A DNA stretch of 64,000 nucleotides from Leptospira sp. WS60.C2. Lineage in GTDB: Bacteria; Spirochaetota; Leptospiria; Leptospirales; Leptospiraceae. Under the pieces are notes generated by a model. The model worked only from the letters and a program-made list of their open reading frames with translations. It was not told the origin of the DNA and did no database searches. Numbering within the stretch: the first letter of the stretch is position 1; every line of letters begins with the position of its first letter. This document shows, in pieces, positions 16,895 to 26,121 of the stretch. The translations under genes were made by a program, and so were the position numbers. Where the stretch lies: assembly GCF_040833955.1 (NCBI RefSeq), contig NZ_CP162133.1:2192001-2256000 (forward strand), in the 5' to 3' direction.

Positions 16895-17683
16895 ATGAAA
16901 ATAATCTATCTAATTATTACTTTTCTTCTCTTGGGATGTTTTGAGAAAAAGGTAAACAAAAATGAATCTTTGGTTTCGTCTATCATTTCTCCTGATAAAA
17001 AAATAAGAATCGATTTGATTAACTCTGATTCAGATCCTATTTGTGAGAATCAACCTGGTTCTCTTTGGGATTCTGGTAAAATTAAAAGAATCTGTTACTT
17101 TAGAATTTTCGATAACGTTTCAAATAAATTAATATTGGAACTTAATCCAGATTCGGACAAAACTAATGATCTCCAATTGAAAAAATGTATTCCAGAAAAC
17201 TTTCCACTTTCTGTTGCTTACGGTTTCATTAGATTCAATAAAGATAATGAAATTATTTACGAAGAAAACTATGGTATGTATGGTACAACTGGTGATCTAA
17301 TAAAAGTATTCCAATTTAATTGGAAAAAATGCATTTTTACTAATTTAGGTGAATTTGAAGAAGGGAATATTGGATGGCCTGATCCTGAAGGAAGAATTTA
17401 TTTCTATAAAAATCAAGATCAACTCTATGCTTTTTTAAGTCTCAAAAATAATAATTCTTTCAGAATTCTTAAATCAAAAGCCATTGATGAAAACAAAGAT
17501 GAAAATTTTTTCGCTAATGAACAATTTGATTTAAAGGAAGACGTTCAAATTCTGTATCAAGAAAATTTAAATTCCGATGAAATGGATTTCCCTGACTGGA
17601 AATTTAATTTCCCTTATTTCCAAGCAAATTTAAACGGAAAAGCGATAAAGTTTAACTTAGAAACAGGTACTCTTACAAAATAA
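16895..17683 (+). CDS. putative lipoprotein
   Basis: 262 residues opening MKIIYLIITFLLLGC: lipobox LLGC, Cys15. AAGGAAAAA precedes the ATG. Mature region contains several Trp/Tyr-rich strands (YGMYGTTGDLIKVFQFNWKKC, NIGWPDPEGRIYFYKNQ, FPDWKFNFPYFQANLNG) suggesting a beta-propeller-like or sandwich periplasmic domain. Four internal Cys could form disulphides. No known family. Confidence 0.7.
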   Translation: MKIIYLIITFLLLGCFEKKVNKNESLVSSIISPDKKIRIDLINSDSDPICENQPGSLWDSGKIKRICYFRIFDNVSNKLILELNPDSDKTNDLQLKKCIPENFPLSVAYGFIRFNKDNEIIYEENYGMYGTTGDLIKVFQFNWKKCIFTNLGEFEEGNIGWPDPEGRIYFYKNQDQLYAFLSLKNNNSFRILKSKAIDENKDENFFANEQFDLKEDVQILYQENLNSDEMDFPDWKFNFPYFQANLNGKAIKFNLETGTLTK

Positions 17684-17691
17684 TCGCACAG

Positions 17692-17858
17692 CGCATAACA
17701 GCGACTTACCGCTTCGCTTCGGGACAAGCCCTCGCTCGGCCTGCGGCAAATTCCCTTTCTGGCATTCGCCTTGCGTTCGCAAGCTACATGCCAGTCCCTA
17801 ACGTCCCGTTTCCGGGACTCAGGGTCAGGGAACTTCGGTAAGTCTAGTTCGTTATGCG
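17692..17858 (+). other. attC site 22
   Basis: Left core CGCATAAC, right core GTTATGCG; arm GACTTACCG/CGGTAAGTC. Confidence 0.93.
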
Positions 17859-17885
17859 AAATAAAACTAAATTAATTTAAAATTT

Positions 17886-18527
17886 ATGAACCCATTTAAT
17901 GTATTAGAAGCAATTGCTCAATTTTTCTATTGGATGGTTTATTTAGTGAACCCAAATTTTCGCGAAGAAGAAAAAATCAAAGAAATTGAAAGAAAAGAAC
18001 ATACAAAGTTAACTTTAAGTATCGAAAAAAGGAAATCGCAAGAAAAAGAATTTAAGGAATATGATGAAAATCGCAAAAACAAAATAAATAAAAATGAAGA
18101 TCTTATAAAAATTTGCTTCGACGACCCAGTATTTTGTGATGAATATGAAATCCTAATTGAAAAATTAAAATTAGAAATCAAAAAAATTGAATTAAAGAAA
18201 AGTTTTGAAGAAGAATGGATTAATACTTTTTCGAATATTAGTTATGGATGTTATTGTAGAAAAAAGCCGAATATAAATATCTACAATACTTGTCCTATCG
18301 ATGAAAATTCCTTAGATAACGCCTGCAAATCACGACAAGATTGTATTTCCTCCAAAAATCTGAATTGGAGCGAAAAATCAGAATGTAATTCAAATTTTTC
18401 TGATTTCCTTAATAAAATACCCTATTCTAAACAGAAAAATTTCGATATCATGACCAATGAAGAGATTTTGGTTTTGAATGCTAATAAATATAAAGCTCTT
18501 CTAAGTATTTATAAGAAAATAAATTGA
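17886..18527 (+). CDS. coiled-coil protein with C-terminal phospholipase-A2-like Cys motif
   Basis: 213 residues. An N-terminal hydrophobic stretch (VLEAIAQFFYWMVYLVNP) may be a membrane anchor, followed by a Lys/Glu coiled coil (~25-110). The C-terminal third contains SYGCYCRKKPN and then PIDENSLDNACKSRQDC, which recall the calcium loop (YGCYCG) and active-site helix (DxACKxHDxC) of phospholipase A2. However the catalytic His-Asp pair is replaced (SRQDC) and the Gly-rich part of the loop is missing, so it is either a dead homologue or a coincidental Cys-rich fold. Confidence 0.45.
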   Translation: MNPFNVLEAIAQFFYWMVYLVNPNFREEEKIKEIERKEHTKLTLSIEKRKSQEKEFKEYDENRKNKINKNEDLIKICFDDPVFCDEYEILIEKLKLEIKKIELKKSFEEEWINTFSNISYGCYCRKKPNINIYNTCPIDENSLDNACKSRQDCISSKNLNWSEKSECNSNFSDFLNKIPYSKQKNFDIMTNEEILVLNANKYKALLSIYKKIN

Positions 18528-18542
18528 ACACCCGTTTTACTT

Positions 18543-18709
18543 CGCATAACAGCGACTTACCGCTTCGCTTCGGCACAAGGCCTCGCTCGGGCTACGCCAA
18601 ATCCTCCTCCTGGCATTCGCCTTGCTTACGCAAGCTACATGCCAGTCCCTAACGTCCCGCTACCGGGACTCAGGGTCGGAGGACTTCGGTAAGTCTAGTT
18701 CGTTATACG
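18543..18709 (+). other. attC site 23
   Basis: Left core CGCATAAC, right core GTTATACG; arm GACTTACCG/CGGTAAGTC. Confidence 0.93.
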
Positions 18710-18934
18710 CCATAATTTAAAAAATCTTTCAAAATTAAGATAATAAATATCCAAATATTCTATTGTAAAGAAAAGACAATAATACTAATAATAAAAAGTA
18801 TTTTTAATTTATATGAATTTGAAATAAACACTTGATCAGCAATTTAAATCTTTTGTCAACACAACAGTTAATATGCACGCGAATTTTTCTAACATTTTAT
18901 AGAAGGAAGAAAAAGTAATCTAGAAAGGTTTAAA

Positions 18935-19612
18935 ATGAAATATCAGCTAGAATTATCATCAATTCCACAAAGTTTTGAGGAATTAGATTCAAAATACCAA
19001 TCTATTAAGAAAATTATTGAATCAAGTGGATTATGGAAAGAAGGAAAGGAATTACTTCCCAAATTAAAAACCCAACCCTCCAAACCTAAATGGCATGTTA
19101 ACTTAACTAGAAGTTTAATTTCAGGGTATAAAGGCTATATTAGTTTTAATAATAGATATTCTATCGTAAAATCCGAGGGAATGTATGATGATAGATTGAT
19201 TCTAGAATTCAATCCGAATAAAATTGATTTTAACTATCTTCGAGGATATTTTTTTAATTCAGTCAGCACGGAATTCTCAAGTTATAGAGCAAGTATTGTC
19301 AATATTTCACTAGTTCTTAAAGATATAAATAATAAAGGAGTTATTGATACGAGAAAGAAATTTGATAGATTTCATTTCATTGATTTCATTCGTAACGATT
19401 TTTGCGAAATTTATTTTAAAATTAGTGCTAAGAAAATTACAGACCTTCTATTACGAAAAAATTTCGATGTTCGCGAAGTTAAAGATGGTATCATAATTAT
19501 TCTTGCAGAAAATATTCTATCGGACGATGAATTAGAACGTCGAAGCGATGATGCTATAAAAATCATCCAAAACAAATTTGATAAAAGAAAATTCTTTTTT
19601 TTAAAAAATTAG
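18935..19612 (+). CDS. hypothetical protein
   Basis: 225 residues, cytoplasmic. Trp-containing N-terminus (SSGLWKEGKELLPKL, KPKWHVNLTR) and a charged C-terminal helix (SDDELERRSDDAIKIIQNKFDKRKFF). A 225-bp AT-rich leader separates it from attC 23, with GAAAGG shortly before the ATG, so it may carry its own promoter, though I see no strong -35/-10 pair. No family recognised. Confidence 0.66.
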   Translation: MKYQLELSSIPQSFEELDSKYQSIKKIIESSGLWKEGKELLPKLKTQPSKPKWHVNLTRSLISGYKGYISFNNRYSIVKSEGMYDDRLILEFNPNKIDFNYLRGYFFNSVSTEFSSYRASIVNISLVLKDINNKGVIDTRKKFDRFHFIDFIRNDFCEIYFKISAKKITDLLLRKNFDVREVKDGIIIILAENILSDDELERRSDDAIKIIQNKFDKRKFFFLKN

Positions 19613-19660
19613 TTTAAACTTTTGCTGATAAGCGACAGAAATAATTAAATTAAATTACGG

Positions 19661-19825
19661 CGTATAACAGCGACTTTCCGCTACGCTTCGGGTCTTCGCC
19701 CTCGCTTGGGCTACGCCACATAGGCTTCTGGCACTCCCCTTGCATCCGCAAGTGTCGTTCCAGTCCCTAACGTCCCGTTCCGGGACTCAGGGTCGCCTAC
19801 GTCGGAAAGTCTAATACGTTATGCG
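19661..19825 (+). other. attC site 24
   Basis: Left core CGTATAAC, right core GTTATGCG preceded by CTAATAC instead of CTAGTTC; arm GACTTTCCG/CGGAAAGTC. Confidence 0.92.
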
Positions 19826-19905
19826 TAATTTCCAAAAACTTTTCTTAAACTAAATTATTTCAAAATAAAAAATTACTTAGTTAATTTAAACATAGAAGAG
19901 GTCAT

Positions 19906-20505
19906 ATGGAAAGTTTTTGCCCAATAATTAAAGAAAAATGCAAAAAAAAAGAATGTCTAGCCTGGCGTGAAGGTAATTGCATAATATTTTCATTTCTAGA
20001 GTTGCAAATAAATAATGTAAATACTGAAGATTTCGAGACTATTGATGCCAAAGAAATTCCCGAAGATTTAAAAAAAGCATCGGCTGAACAAATTGCAAAT
20101 AAAATCATTGCCTTCGCTAAAACTGAAGTATATGCAGATGAAAATGACGATTTTGATCCGTATTATGATATATCGGAATTATATTGGAAATCAAGAAATA
20201 TTGATAAATTTGATCTACCTGCAGATTTGGAAGTTAAAATAGAAAAGGCTGAGCGAATTGCTTTTCAAATACTTGAAAAAGAAAATCAGAAAAAACAAGA
20301 CGAAAGAATAGAGAAAGAAAATGCAGAATTACCAAACCTTATCAATGCTTGTGTAAAATGGGCACAGAGTAAAGGACTCAAAAAAATTGCACATGCTGAT
20401 CTAGATGTATACTTAAGAAATAAAAAAATAGATATTCTGACCGATACAAGAAGAGATTTATATGCGAATGTTAATTTAGAATTAAAAACACTAAAAAATA
20501 TTTAA
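19906..20505 (+). CDS. hypothetical protein with N-terminal Cys cluster
   Basis: 199 residues; GAGGTC lies upstream of the ATG. The N-terminus CPIIKEKCKKKECLAWREGNC places four Cys (5, 12, 17 and about 25) in a spacing that could hold a zinc or Fe-S cluster. A long helical, acidic middle follows (IEKAERIAFQILEKENQKKQDERIEKENAE) and a C-terminal domain of ~60 residues (LINACVKWAQSKGLKKIAHADLDVYLRNKKI) that looks like a small winged or three-helix unit. Unknown role. Confidence 0.64.
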   Translation: MESFCPIIKEKCKKKECLAWREGNCIIFSFLELQINNVNTEDFETIDAKEIPEDLKKASAEQIANKIIAFAKTEVYADENDDFDPYYDISELYWKSRNIDKFDLPADLEVKIEKAERIAFQILEKENQKKQDERIEKENAELPNLINACVKWAQSKGLKKIAHADLDVYLRNKKIDILTDTRRDLYANVNLELKTLKNI

Positions 20506-20530
20506 TTACGATTTTAAAATTTGGCAACTA

Positions 20531-20694
20531 CGCATAACAGCGACTTTCCGCTACGCTTCGGCACAAGGCCTCGCTCGGCCTGCGGCAAATTGTCCTCCTG
20601 GCATTCGCCTTGCTTACGCAAGCTACATGCCAGTCCCTAACGTCCCTTCGGGACTCAGGGTCGGACAACTTCGGAAAGTCTAGTTCGTTAGTTG
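20531..20694 (+). other. attC site 25
   Basis: Left core CGCATAAC, right core GTTAGTTG; arm GACTTTCCG/CGGAAAGTC. Confidence 0.93.
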
Positions 20695-21014
20695 CAATGT
20701 GCGGATTTTGTTCTCGCCAGGTTTGTTTTTCTAAGTTTTTTTCTAGATAATTCTGAAAGAGTTTTTCCTCCTTAGCTTTAGTTTGTTTAATAAAGCATTA
20801 TTATGAATTACTTTGTGCTGTTTGTTTATGTTTTCGGGTGGATTGCCAATTCTTTCTTACTTTTACTAAACTCTCGGAAGGCACACTGCAACTAACATCG
20901 TCTTAACGCTTCGCTTCGGGCCTTGCGCCCTTGCTCGGCCTGCGGCAAATTTCCCGCTTTTCCTAACGCCTTCTTCAAAGGCTCAGGGCGGGAAACTTCG
21001 TTAAGTCTAGTTCG
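20688..21014 (+). repeat. Non-coding repeat cassette, copy 6
   Basis: 327 bp; divergent in the hairpin region (TAGATAATTCTG). The small frame is extended to 30 codons. Tandem with copy 7. Confidence 0.93.
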
Positions 21015-21021
21015 TTAGTTG
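20889..21021 (+). other. attC site 26 (short type)
   Basis: Left core CAACTAAC, right core GTTAGTTG. Confidence 0.92.
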
Positions 21022-21341
21022 CAATGTGCGGATTTTGTTCTCGCCAGGTTTGTTTTTCTATGTTTTTCTCTAAATAATTTAGAAAGTGTTTTTCTTTCTT
21101 AGCTTTAGTTTGTTTAATAAAGCATTATTATGAATTACTTTGTGCCTTTTGTTTATGTTTTCGGGTGGATTGCCAATTCTTTCTTACTTTAATGCAACTC
21201 TCGGAGGGCACACTGCAACTAACATCGTCTTAACGCTTCGCTTCGGGCCTTGCGCCCTTGCTCGGCCTGCGGCAAATTTCCCGCTCTTCCTAACGCCTTC
21301 TTCAAAGGCTCAGGGCGGGAAACTTCGTTAAGACTAGTTCG
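21015..21341 (+). repeat. Non-coding repeat cassette, copy 7
   Basis: 327 bp; CTAAATAATTTAG subfamily, nearly identical to copy 4. Confidence 0.93.
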
Positions 21342-21348
21342 TTATGCG
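21216..21348 (+). other. attC site 27 (short type)
   Basis: Left core CAACTAAC, right core GTTATGCG. Confidence 0.92.
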
Positions 21349-21377
21349 TAATGATGTCAGCTACTATGGAAAAGAAT

Positions 21378-21896
21378 ATGAAGAAATTTTTAACTATCAT
21401 TATTATCCTTTGGATCGACCTACTGCATTCAGAGAATTTAAATCAAGCCAAAATTCATTTAAGAGGTCTTGGAAATTTACGAATAGGTCAGAGCATAAAA
21501 GAGATTCAAAAAAAATATCAAATTTCTAGCAACCAATCCGTAGTTGAAAATGACTGTATATTCTATAATATTAAAGGATTAGACAATGTCGACCTTATGT
21601 TCACAGGTTCTTCAAAAACTTCCCTAAAATTAACAAGAATTTATATATCGAATACAAAACTTTCAACTATTTCTAATATTGGCATAGGCGACTCACTAGA
21701 AAAGGCTAAAAGTACTTATAAAGGTAAAATAAAAGAAGAAAGAGAGCATTATAATAATACCATTCGTTACATATTTATTCCCTCAGATTCTCAAGACAAG
21801 AATTATGGTATAATTTTTGATTCAGATGATGAAAAAATAACAAGCATCAGTGTTGGACAATATCCTGAACTACATTTAGTAGAAGGTTGCTCATAA
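21378..21896 (+). CDS. secreted protein with two tandem BamE-like motifs
   Basis: Starting at the ATG at 21378 (GGAAAAG upstream) gives a clean signal peptide MKKFLTIIIILWIDLLHS; in-frame ATGs at 21351/21354 add 8-9 polar residues. The mature part repeats a pattern twice: LGNLRIGQSIKEIQKKY and ISNIGIGDSLEKAKSTY, the G-x-S-xx-E-xxxxY motif of SmpA/BamE-like periplasmic modules. Periplasmic or surface protein of unknown function. Confidence 0.62.
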   Translation: MKKFLTIIIILWIDLLHSENLNQAKIHLRGLGNLRIGQSIKEIQKKYQISSNQSVVENDCIFYNIKGLDNVDLMFTGSSKTSLKLTRIYISNTKLSTISNIGIGDSLEKAKSTYKGKIKEEREHYNNTIRYIFIPSDSQDKNYGIIFDSDDEKITSISVGQYPELHLVEGCS

Positions 21897-21915
21897 GTAA
21901 TTCAAGACATCACTT

Positions 21916-22079
21916 CGCATAACAGCGCCTTAACGCTTCGCTTCGGGTCTTCGCCCTCGCTCGGTCTGCGACACATAGGCTTCTGGCACTCCCCTTGCTT
22001 ACGCAAGTGTCGTTCCAGTCCCTAACGTCCCGTTGGGACTCAGGGCCAGCCTACGTCGTTAAGGCTATTTCGTTATGCG
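21916..22079 (+). other. attC site 28
   Basis: Left core CGCATAAC, right core GTTATGCG; arm GCCTTAACG/CGTTAAGGC. Confidence 0.92.
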
Positions 22080-22145
22080 CAAGTGTTTAAATCTTACTAA
22101 AAAAATGTAATAAATAAAATTATTTTGATTAATAAAGGCAAAGAA

Positions 22146-22637
22146 ATGAAAAAAACATTAATAATCTTAACAATGCTACCAATGCTCAGCTATTGTGCTT
22201 CATATTATGAAAATGAAAATGTTCATTCTAAAATTAAAGAAATTGAAAACAACAAGTTGCCAATCATAGTTAAAGCAAGGGCTTCTAGACCAAATTCGGC
22301 TGGCGGTGTAGACTTTTCTGTACATTGGAAAAATGTTTCCAATAATACTTTCAAATACGTCGTTTTCACAGTAATCCCGTATAACGCCGTCGGAGACATA
22401 CAAAAATGTTCCATTAGAAATTACTCTGAATTTAAAGGAAAAGAAACTGGTCCTTATGAACCTGGTTCTGTTGTAGGATATGGAACATCTTGGTCCAATG
22501 CTTGGTATAACCATTCAATTCGTTGTGTTAAATTGAAAAAAGTAGAAATAACTTTTATGGATAATACAAAAACTACGATTACGGACATAGATAAAATACT
22601 GGATCCAAATCAAGAAATTTGTCCTCCGAAATATTAA
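22146..22637 (+). CDS. lipoprotein, duplicated cassette copy 1
   Basis: 163 residues from the ATG at 22146 (AAAGG upstream): MKKTLIILTMLPMLSYC with lipobox LSYC, Cys17. The upstream in-frame start at 22125 adds seven charged residues and is less likely. The mature domain (LPIIVKARASRPNSAGGVDFSVHWKNVSNNTFKYVVFTVIPYN) looks like an Ig-like sandwich of the FxLyD/DUF type that handles exposed tails. The entire 850-bp cassette recurs at 37768 with one silent difference. Confidence 0.7.
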   Translation: MKKTLIILTMLPMLSYCASYYENENVHSKIKEIENNKLPIIVKARASRPNSAGGVDFSVHWKNVSNNTFKYVVFTVIPYNAVGDIQKCSIRNYSEFKGKETGPYEPGSVVGYGTSWSNAWYNHSIRCVKLKKVEITFMDNTKTTITDIDKILDPNQEICPPKY

Positions 22638-22763
22638 TCCAAATAAAAAGAAAAAGTGAAGATCTGATAAAAAAGTAGAAAATTTTTCTTTAGTTTCAAT
22701 TTAAAATAAAAGAAAATGAAAAACAATCTATAATAATGAAAAAATATAAAACCAAAACACCTG

Positions 22764-22929
22764 CGCATAACAGCGGGGAAACGCTTCGCTTCGGCACAAG
22801 GCCTCGCTTGGGCTGCGCCACATTCCCTTTCTGGCATTCGCCTTGCTTACGCAAGCTACATGCCAGTCCCTAACGTCCCGTTCCGGGACTCAGGGTCAGG
22901 GAACGTCGTCTCCCCTAGTTCGTTATCTG
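22764..22929 (+). other. attC site 29
   Basis: Left core CGCATAAC, right core GTTATCTG; arm GGGGAAACG/CGTCTCCCC. Confidence 0.93.
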
Positions 22930-22970
22930 CAATTTGGTTAAATCTTTAGGAAAGCTTTGAAATAAAAAAC

Positions 22971-23001
22971 TTGACTACTATATCTGCAATAGAGATATAG
23001 T
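22971..23001 (+). promoter_or_regulatory. promoter and operator of the second higBA type
   Basis: -35 TTGACT (22971) and -10 TATAGT (22996) overlapped by a perfect 9-bp dyad ACTATATCT-(7)-AGATATAGT at 22977-23001, a likely antitoxin operator. Confidence 0.7.
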
Positions 23002-23006
23002 AAGGT

Positions 23007-23288
23007 GTGATTCTTTCTTTCGGAGACAAAGAAACAGAAAAGATATTTAACCAAAACTTTTCAAAAAGGATTCCACCGGAAATTCAAAAGAAAGCTCTTA
23101 CTAAACTAATTTTAATAGATAACGCAGAGAAAGAGGATGATTTGAAATCTCCTCCTTCTAACAGATTAGAAAGCTTAAAAGGCGATTTGAATGGTTTTTA
23201 TTCTATTAGAATCAATGATCAGTGGCGTATCATTTTTAAATTTGATCAAGGAAACTGTAATCAAGTATCTATTATTGATTATCATTAA
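23007..23288 (+). CDS. higB: HigB/RelE-type toxin (type 2, copy 1)
   Basis: 93 residues from a GTG (TAAGG just upstream). Family pattern of the plasmid-killer HigB group: ILSFGDKETEKIFN, then RLESLKGDLNGFYSIRINDQWRIIFKFD (the conserved L.GDrxGxySIRIN.QWRI.F) and a C-terminal IIDYH. Ribosome-dependent mRNA interferase. The antitoxin starts 15 bases downstream behind AAAGGAG. Identical to 41059. Confidence 0.92.
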   Translation: MILSFGDKETEKIFNQNFSKRIPPEIQKKALTKLILIDNAEKEDDLKSPPSNRLESLKGDLNGFYSIRINDQWRIIFKFDQGNCNQVSIIDYH

Positions 23289-23303
23289 AGGAGTATAATA
23301 ATT

Positions 23304-23606
23304 ATGAAAAATAACAGAATCCCGACTCCAACTGTCGCTGAAATTTTGAAAGAAGAATTTCTTGAACCTATGCAAATCACTCCTTATAAATTATCGAAGG
23401 AACTTCACGTATCTACTTCAACAATTTTAGATATTTTACATGGGAAGAGAAAAATAACAGTAGATATGTCATTAAGATTATCTAAGTTTTTTGGTATGTC
23501 TGAAAAATTTTGGATAAATTTACAAACTGATCTTGATATTAGAGAGAAAAAAGAAAAATTAAAGAGTAAATTAGACTCTATAAAAACTCTTAAACTATCT
23601 GCCTAA
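23304..23606 (+). CDS. higA: HigA-type antitoxin (type 2, copy 1)
   Basis: 100 residues, VapI/HigA-like xre-family helix-turn-helix: TPTVAEILKEEFLEPMQITPYKLSKELHVSTSTILDILHGKRKITVDMSLRLSKFFGMSEKFWINLQ (split here by family convention: P-G-E-x-L..E FLxP, then HTH, then FWxxLQ). Neutralises HigB and binds the upstream dyad. Copy at 41356 is identical. Confidence 0.92.
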   Translation: MKNNRIPTPTVAEILKEEFLEPMQITPYKLSKELHVSTSTILDILHGKRKITVDMSLRLSKFFGMSEKFWINLQTDLDIREKKEKLKSKLDSIKTLKLSA

Positions 23607-23622
23607 TTAACTAACCCAACTG

Positions 23623-23786
23623 CAGATAACAGCGAGGAAACGCTGCGCTTCGGCACAAGGCCTCGCTTGGGCTACGCCACATTCCTCTCCGTCACGCTTC
23701 TCGCTCCGCAAGAAGACGCGCCGACGCTAACGCCTACTACGTAGGCTCAGCTACGAGGAACGTCGTCTCCCCTAGTTCGTTAGTTG
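23623..23786 (+). other. attC site 30
   Basis: Left core CAGATAAC (matches GTTATCTG of its own left junction), right core GTTAGTTG; arm GAGGAAACG. Confidence 0.92.
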
Positions 23787-24106
23787 CAATGTGCAGATAT
23801 TCTTCTCGCCAGGTTTGTTTTTCTAAGTTTTTCTCTAGATAAATTAGAAAGAGTTTATCTTTCTTAGCTTTAGTTTGTTTAATAAAGCATTATTATGAAT
23901 TACTTTATGCTGTTTGTTTATGTTTTCGGGTGGATTGCCAATTCTTTCTTACTTTAATGCAACTCTCGGAGGGCACACTGCAACTAACATCGTCTTAACG
24001 CTTCGCTTCGGGCCTTCCGCCCTTGCTCGGCCTGCGGCAAATTCCCCGCTCTTCCTAACGCCTTCTTCAAAGGCTCAGGGCGGGAAACTTCGTTAAGACT
24101 AGTTCG
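23780..24106 (+). repeat. Non-coding repeat cassette, copy 8
   Basis: 327 bp; GATATTCTTCTCGCC subfamily with copies 9 and 12. Part of a two-cassette duplication with 41832. Confidence 0.93.
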
Positions 24107-24113
24107 TTATGCG
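23981..24113 (+). other. attC site 31 (short type)
   Basis: Left core CAACTAAC, right core GTTATGCG. Confidence 0.92.
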
Positions 24114-24140
24114 AAATATGTCAAAAATTAAGGATAAAAC

Positions 24141-24809
24141 ATGAAAAACAAATTTATTATAATATTTTTATTAATCTCAACGCTGTCATGTACACATACG
24201 AATTCATTTATTTTTAACCCTTCAAAAAAAATCGAAAATTCAAAAAAATCAGGTATTCTCGTCGTTTTACCATTAAAAGATTCGAGAGAAACTGAATATA
24301 TCGACTACAGATTGCTTTCCCTCATTCCTTTGGTTCCTTATGGAACGAAGTATTCGAGTCAATTTGAAAAGGATGGAGAATTTTACAATTTCAGACCAAA
24401 ATATGATCTTACAAATGCAGTTGCCGAAGAAATTGAAGCCAATTCAATTTTTGAAGAAACTTATATTCCTGAAAGAATTTCAAAAGCAGAGGGGAATTAT
24501 TTTCTTTCAATCAATTTAATAAAAACTAAGACAAAACTAAAAATGACAACATACATGGTGAGTTTTATAGGAGTCTATTTATGGCTTCTTGGCTTACCAA
24601 TACAATATGAAGATATTTCAGTAAGTCTTAATTTTGAACTAAAGAACAAAGATGGAGTTCTCATTTTTCAAAAAACTTATGAAAAGAATGAAAGTAACTA
24701 CGTAGGTTATTATTATGTTACAGGATTAAATGAAAAGATCAATAAATCCTTTGAAAGTATTATAAAAGAATTTGTATCGGATATAAAGAATCTTAAATTA
24801 AAACAATGA
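24141..24809 (+). CDS. putative lipoprotein
   Basis: 222 residues: MKNKFIIIFLLISTLSC, lipobox TLSC, Cys17. The mature N-terminus SGILVVLPLKDSRE followed by a long segment with AVAEEIEANSIFEETYIPE resembles the YajG/DUF4410-type lipoproteins (a VxPLxDxR strand, then a helix with xLxxxlxxxgxF). A short hydrophobic segment (TYMVSFIGVYLWLLGLPIQY) is unusual in the middle. Outer- or inner-membrane anchored; function unknown. Confidence 0.68.
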   Translation: MKNKFIIIFLLISTLSCTHTNSFIFNPSKKIENSKKSGILVVLPLKDSRETEYIDYRLLSLIPLVPYGTKYSSQFEKDGEFYNFRPKYDLTNAVAEEIEANSIFEETYIPERISKAEGNYFLSINLIKTKTKLKMTTYMVSFIGVYLWLLGLPIQYEDISVSLNFELKNKDGVLIFQKTYEKNESNYVGYYYVTGLNEKINKSFESIIKEFVSDIKNLKLKQ

Positions 24810-24816
24810 CATACTT

Positions 24817-24979
24817 CGCATAACAGCGGGGAAACGCTGCGCTTCGGCACAAGGCCTCGCTTGGGCTGCGCCACATTCCCTTTCTGTCACTCGTTTGCAT
24901 CCGCAAACTCCGTGCCAGTCCCTAACGTCCCGTTGGGACTCAGGGTCAGGGAACGTCGTCTCCCCTAGTTCGTTATGCG
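24817..24979 (+). other. attC site 32
   Basis: Left core CGCATAAC, right core GTTATGCG; arm GGGGAAACG/CGTCTCCCC. Confidence 0.93.
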
Positions 24980-24993
24980 CAAGAAAATAAATA

Positions 24994-25911
24994 ATGAAAC
25001 ATCCACAATATTTAATTAAATCAAATCTCTCTGAAAAACAAATCGAACTCGATGTATCGAGATATTTCGGTTGGATAACACCAGTTGATATGAATTCATT
25101 TATTCTCCTTGAATCTAACGAATCTTTAACAGGTGCTGATGTCGAATTTGATTCAGGGATTTTGCTTTATCTTCAGTTCAAAGTATCAGAAGGACTAAAA
25201 AGTACATCAGTCATTAAACCTAGCCAAAGACGAAATCGGAGTAAAATGGAGGAAATCAGAATTTTCCGCAATATTAATCTTCTTAATGATGATCCAACCT
25301 TATTTTTTAAAATAAGAAAAAAAGCATTACATGCTGAAGATCTACAACATAATATACTTTTGTCTTTTGAAAAACCACCAATTAGCAGGGCATTTTATGT
25401 AGCCCCACTTTGCTTAGATAAGAACCAATATCAAAATATTTTATTCAATAGTCATCTTAGGCATTTAACACATCCTTTCTCACATTCGATAAACTTACGA
25501 ATATATCAAAATAGATGGAAATCTTATTTAGGTTCAATTCCAATTCTAAGAAATCACATTTCAATTCCTCCTCATGAAAGAGTGAAGGATGATAATCATT
25601 ATTATGCATATTCTGAAAATGGTGACGATATTTCATGGCATTCAGAAGAAATAATTTCTAGAGAGCCCAGAAGATTTACAGATACTATTATTGAAATAAT
25701 TGAAGATATTAACAAAGGTATACTACAGTTTGTTTCACTAGACCAGTTAAATTCTTTTTTACTAGAAAACAATCCACAAACAAGATTAGATACAAATGAA
25801 ATTTTAAAATCTGAAGAAAATAATAGTCTCTCACAAATTCAGGCACATGGACGAATGCTTTATAAAAAGCATCAAATCAAACAGTTTCTATTATTAAAAA
25901 GGAAACAGTAA
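24994..25911 (+). CDS. putative nuclease-like protein (PD-(D/E)xK pattern)
   Basis: 305 residues, no signal peptide. Residues ~40-70 read FILLESNESLTGADVEFDSGILLYLQFKVSEG (in two parts: Glu, GAD, then QFK), the E...D...QxK spacing of some PD-(D/E)xK nucleases found in defence loci. Basic segments (SQRRNRSK, RRFTDTIIEII) could bind DNA. The rest is unrecognised. The ATG is 14 bases after the attC core. The assignment rests on this motif only. Confidence 0.45.
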   Translation: MKHPQYLIKSNLSEKQIELDVSRYFGWITPVDMNSFILLESNESLTGADVEFDSGILLYLQFKVSEGLKSTSVIKPSQRRNRSKMEEIRIFRNINLLNDDPTLFFKIRKKALHAEDLQHNILLSFEKPPISRAFYVAPLCLDKNQYQNILFNSHLRHLTHPFSHSINLRIYQNRWKSYLGSIPILRNHISIPPHERVKDDNHYYAYSENGDDISWHSEEIISREPRRFTDTIIEIIEDINKGILQFVSLDQLNSFLLENNPQTRLDTNEILKSEENNSLSQIQAHGRMLYKKHQIKQFLLLKRKQ

Positions 25912-25923
25912 CTAATTTTCCTG

Positions 25924-26087
25924 CGCATAACAGCGACTTACCGCTTCGCTTCGGGACAAGCCCTCGCTCGGGCTACGCCAAATCCTCCTCCTGGCATTCG
26001 CCTTGCGTTCGCAAGCTACATGCCAGTCCCTAACGTCCCTTCGGGACTCAGGGTCGGAGGACTTCGGTAAGTCTAGTTCGTTATACG
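25924..26087 (+). other. attC site 33
   Basis: Left core CGCATAAC, right core GTTATACG; arm GACTTACCG/CGGTAAGTC. Confidence 0.93.
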
Positions 26088-26121
26088 ACATGGCTTAAAA
26101 CAAATACTCATTATAAAGAAA

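Noticed and set aside
22200..22514. Minus-strand frames inside the duplicated lipoprotein gene
   Set aside because: Fully overlapped by a coding gene with signal peptide and ribosome site; no independent support.
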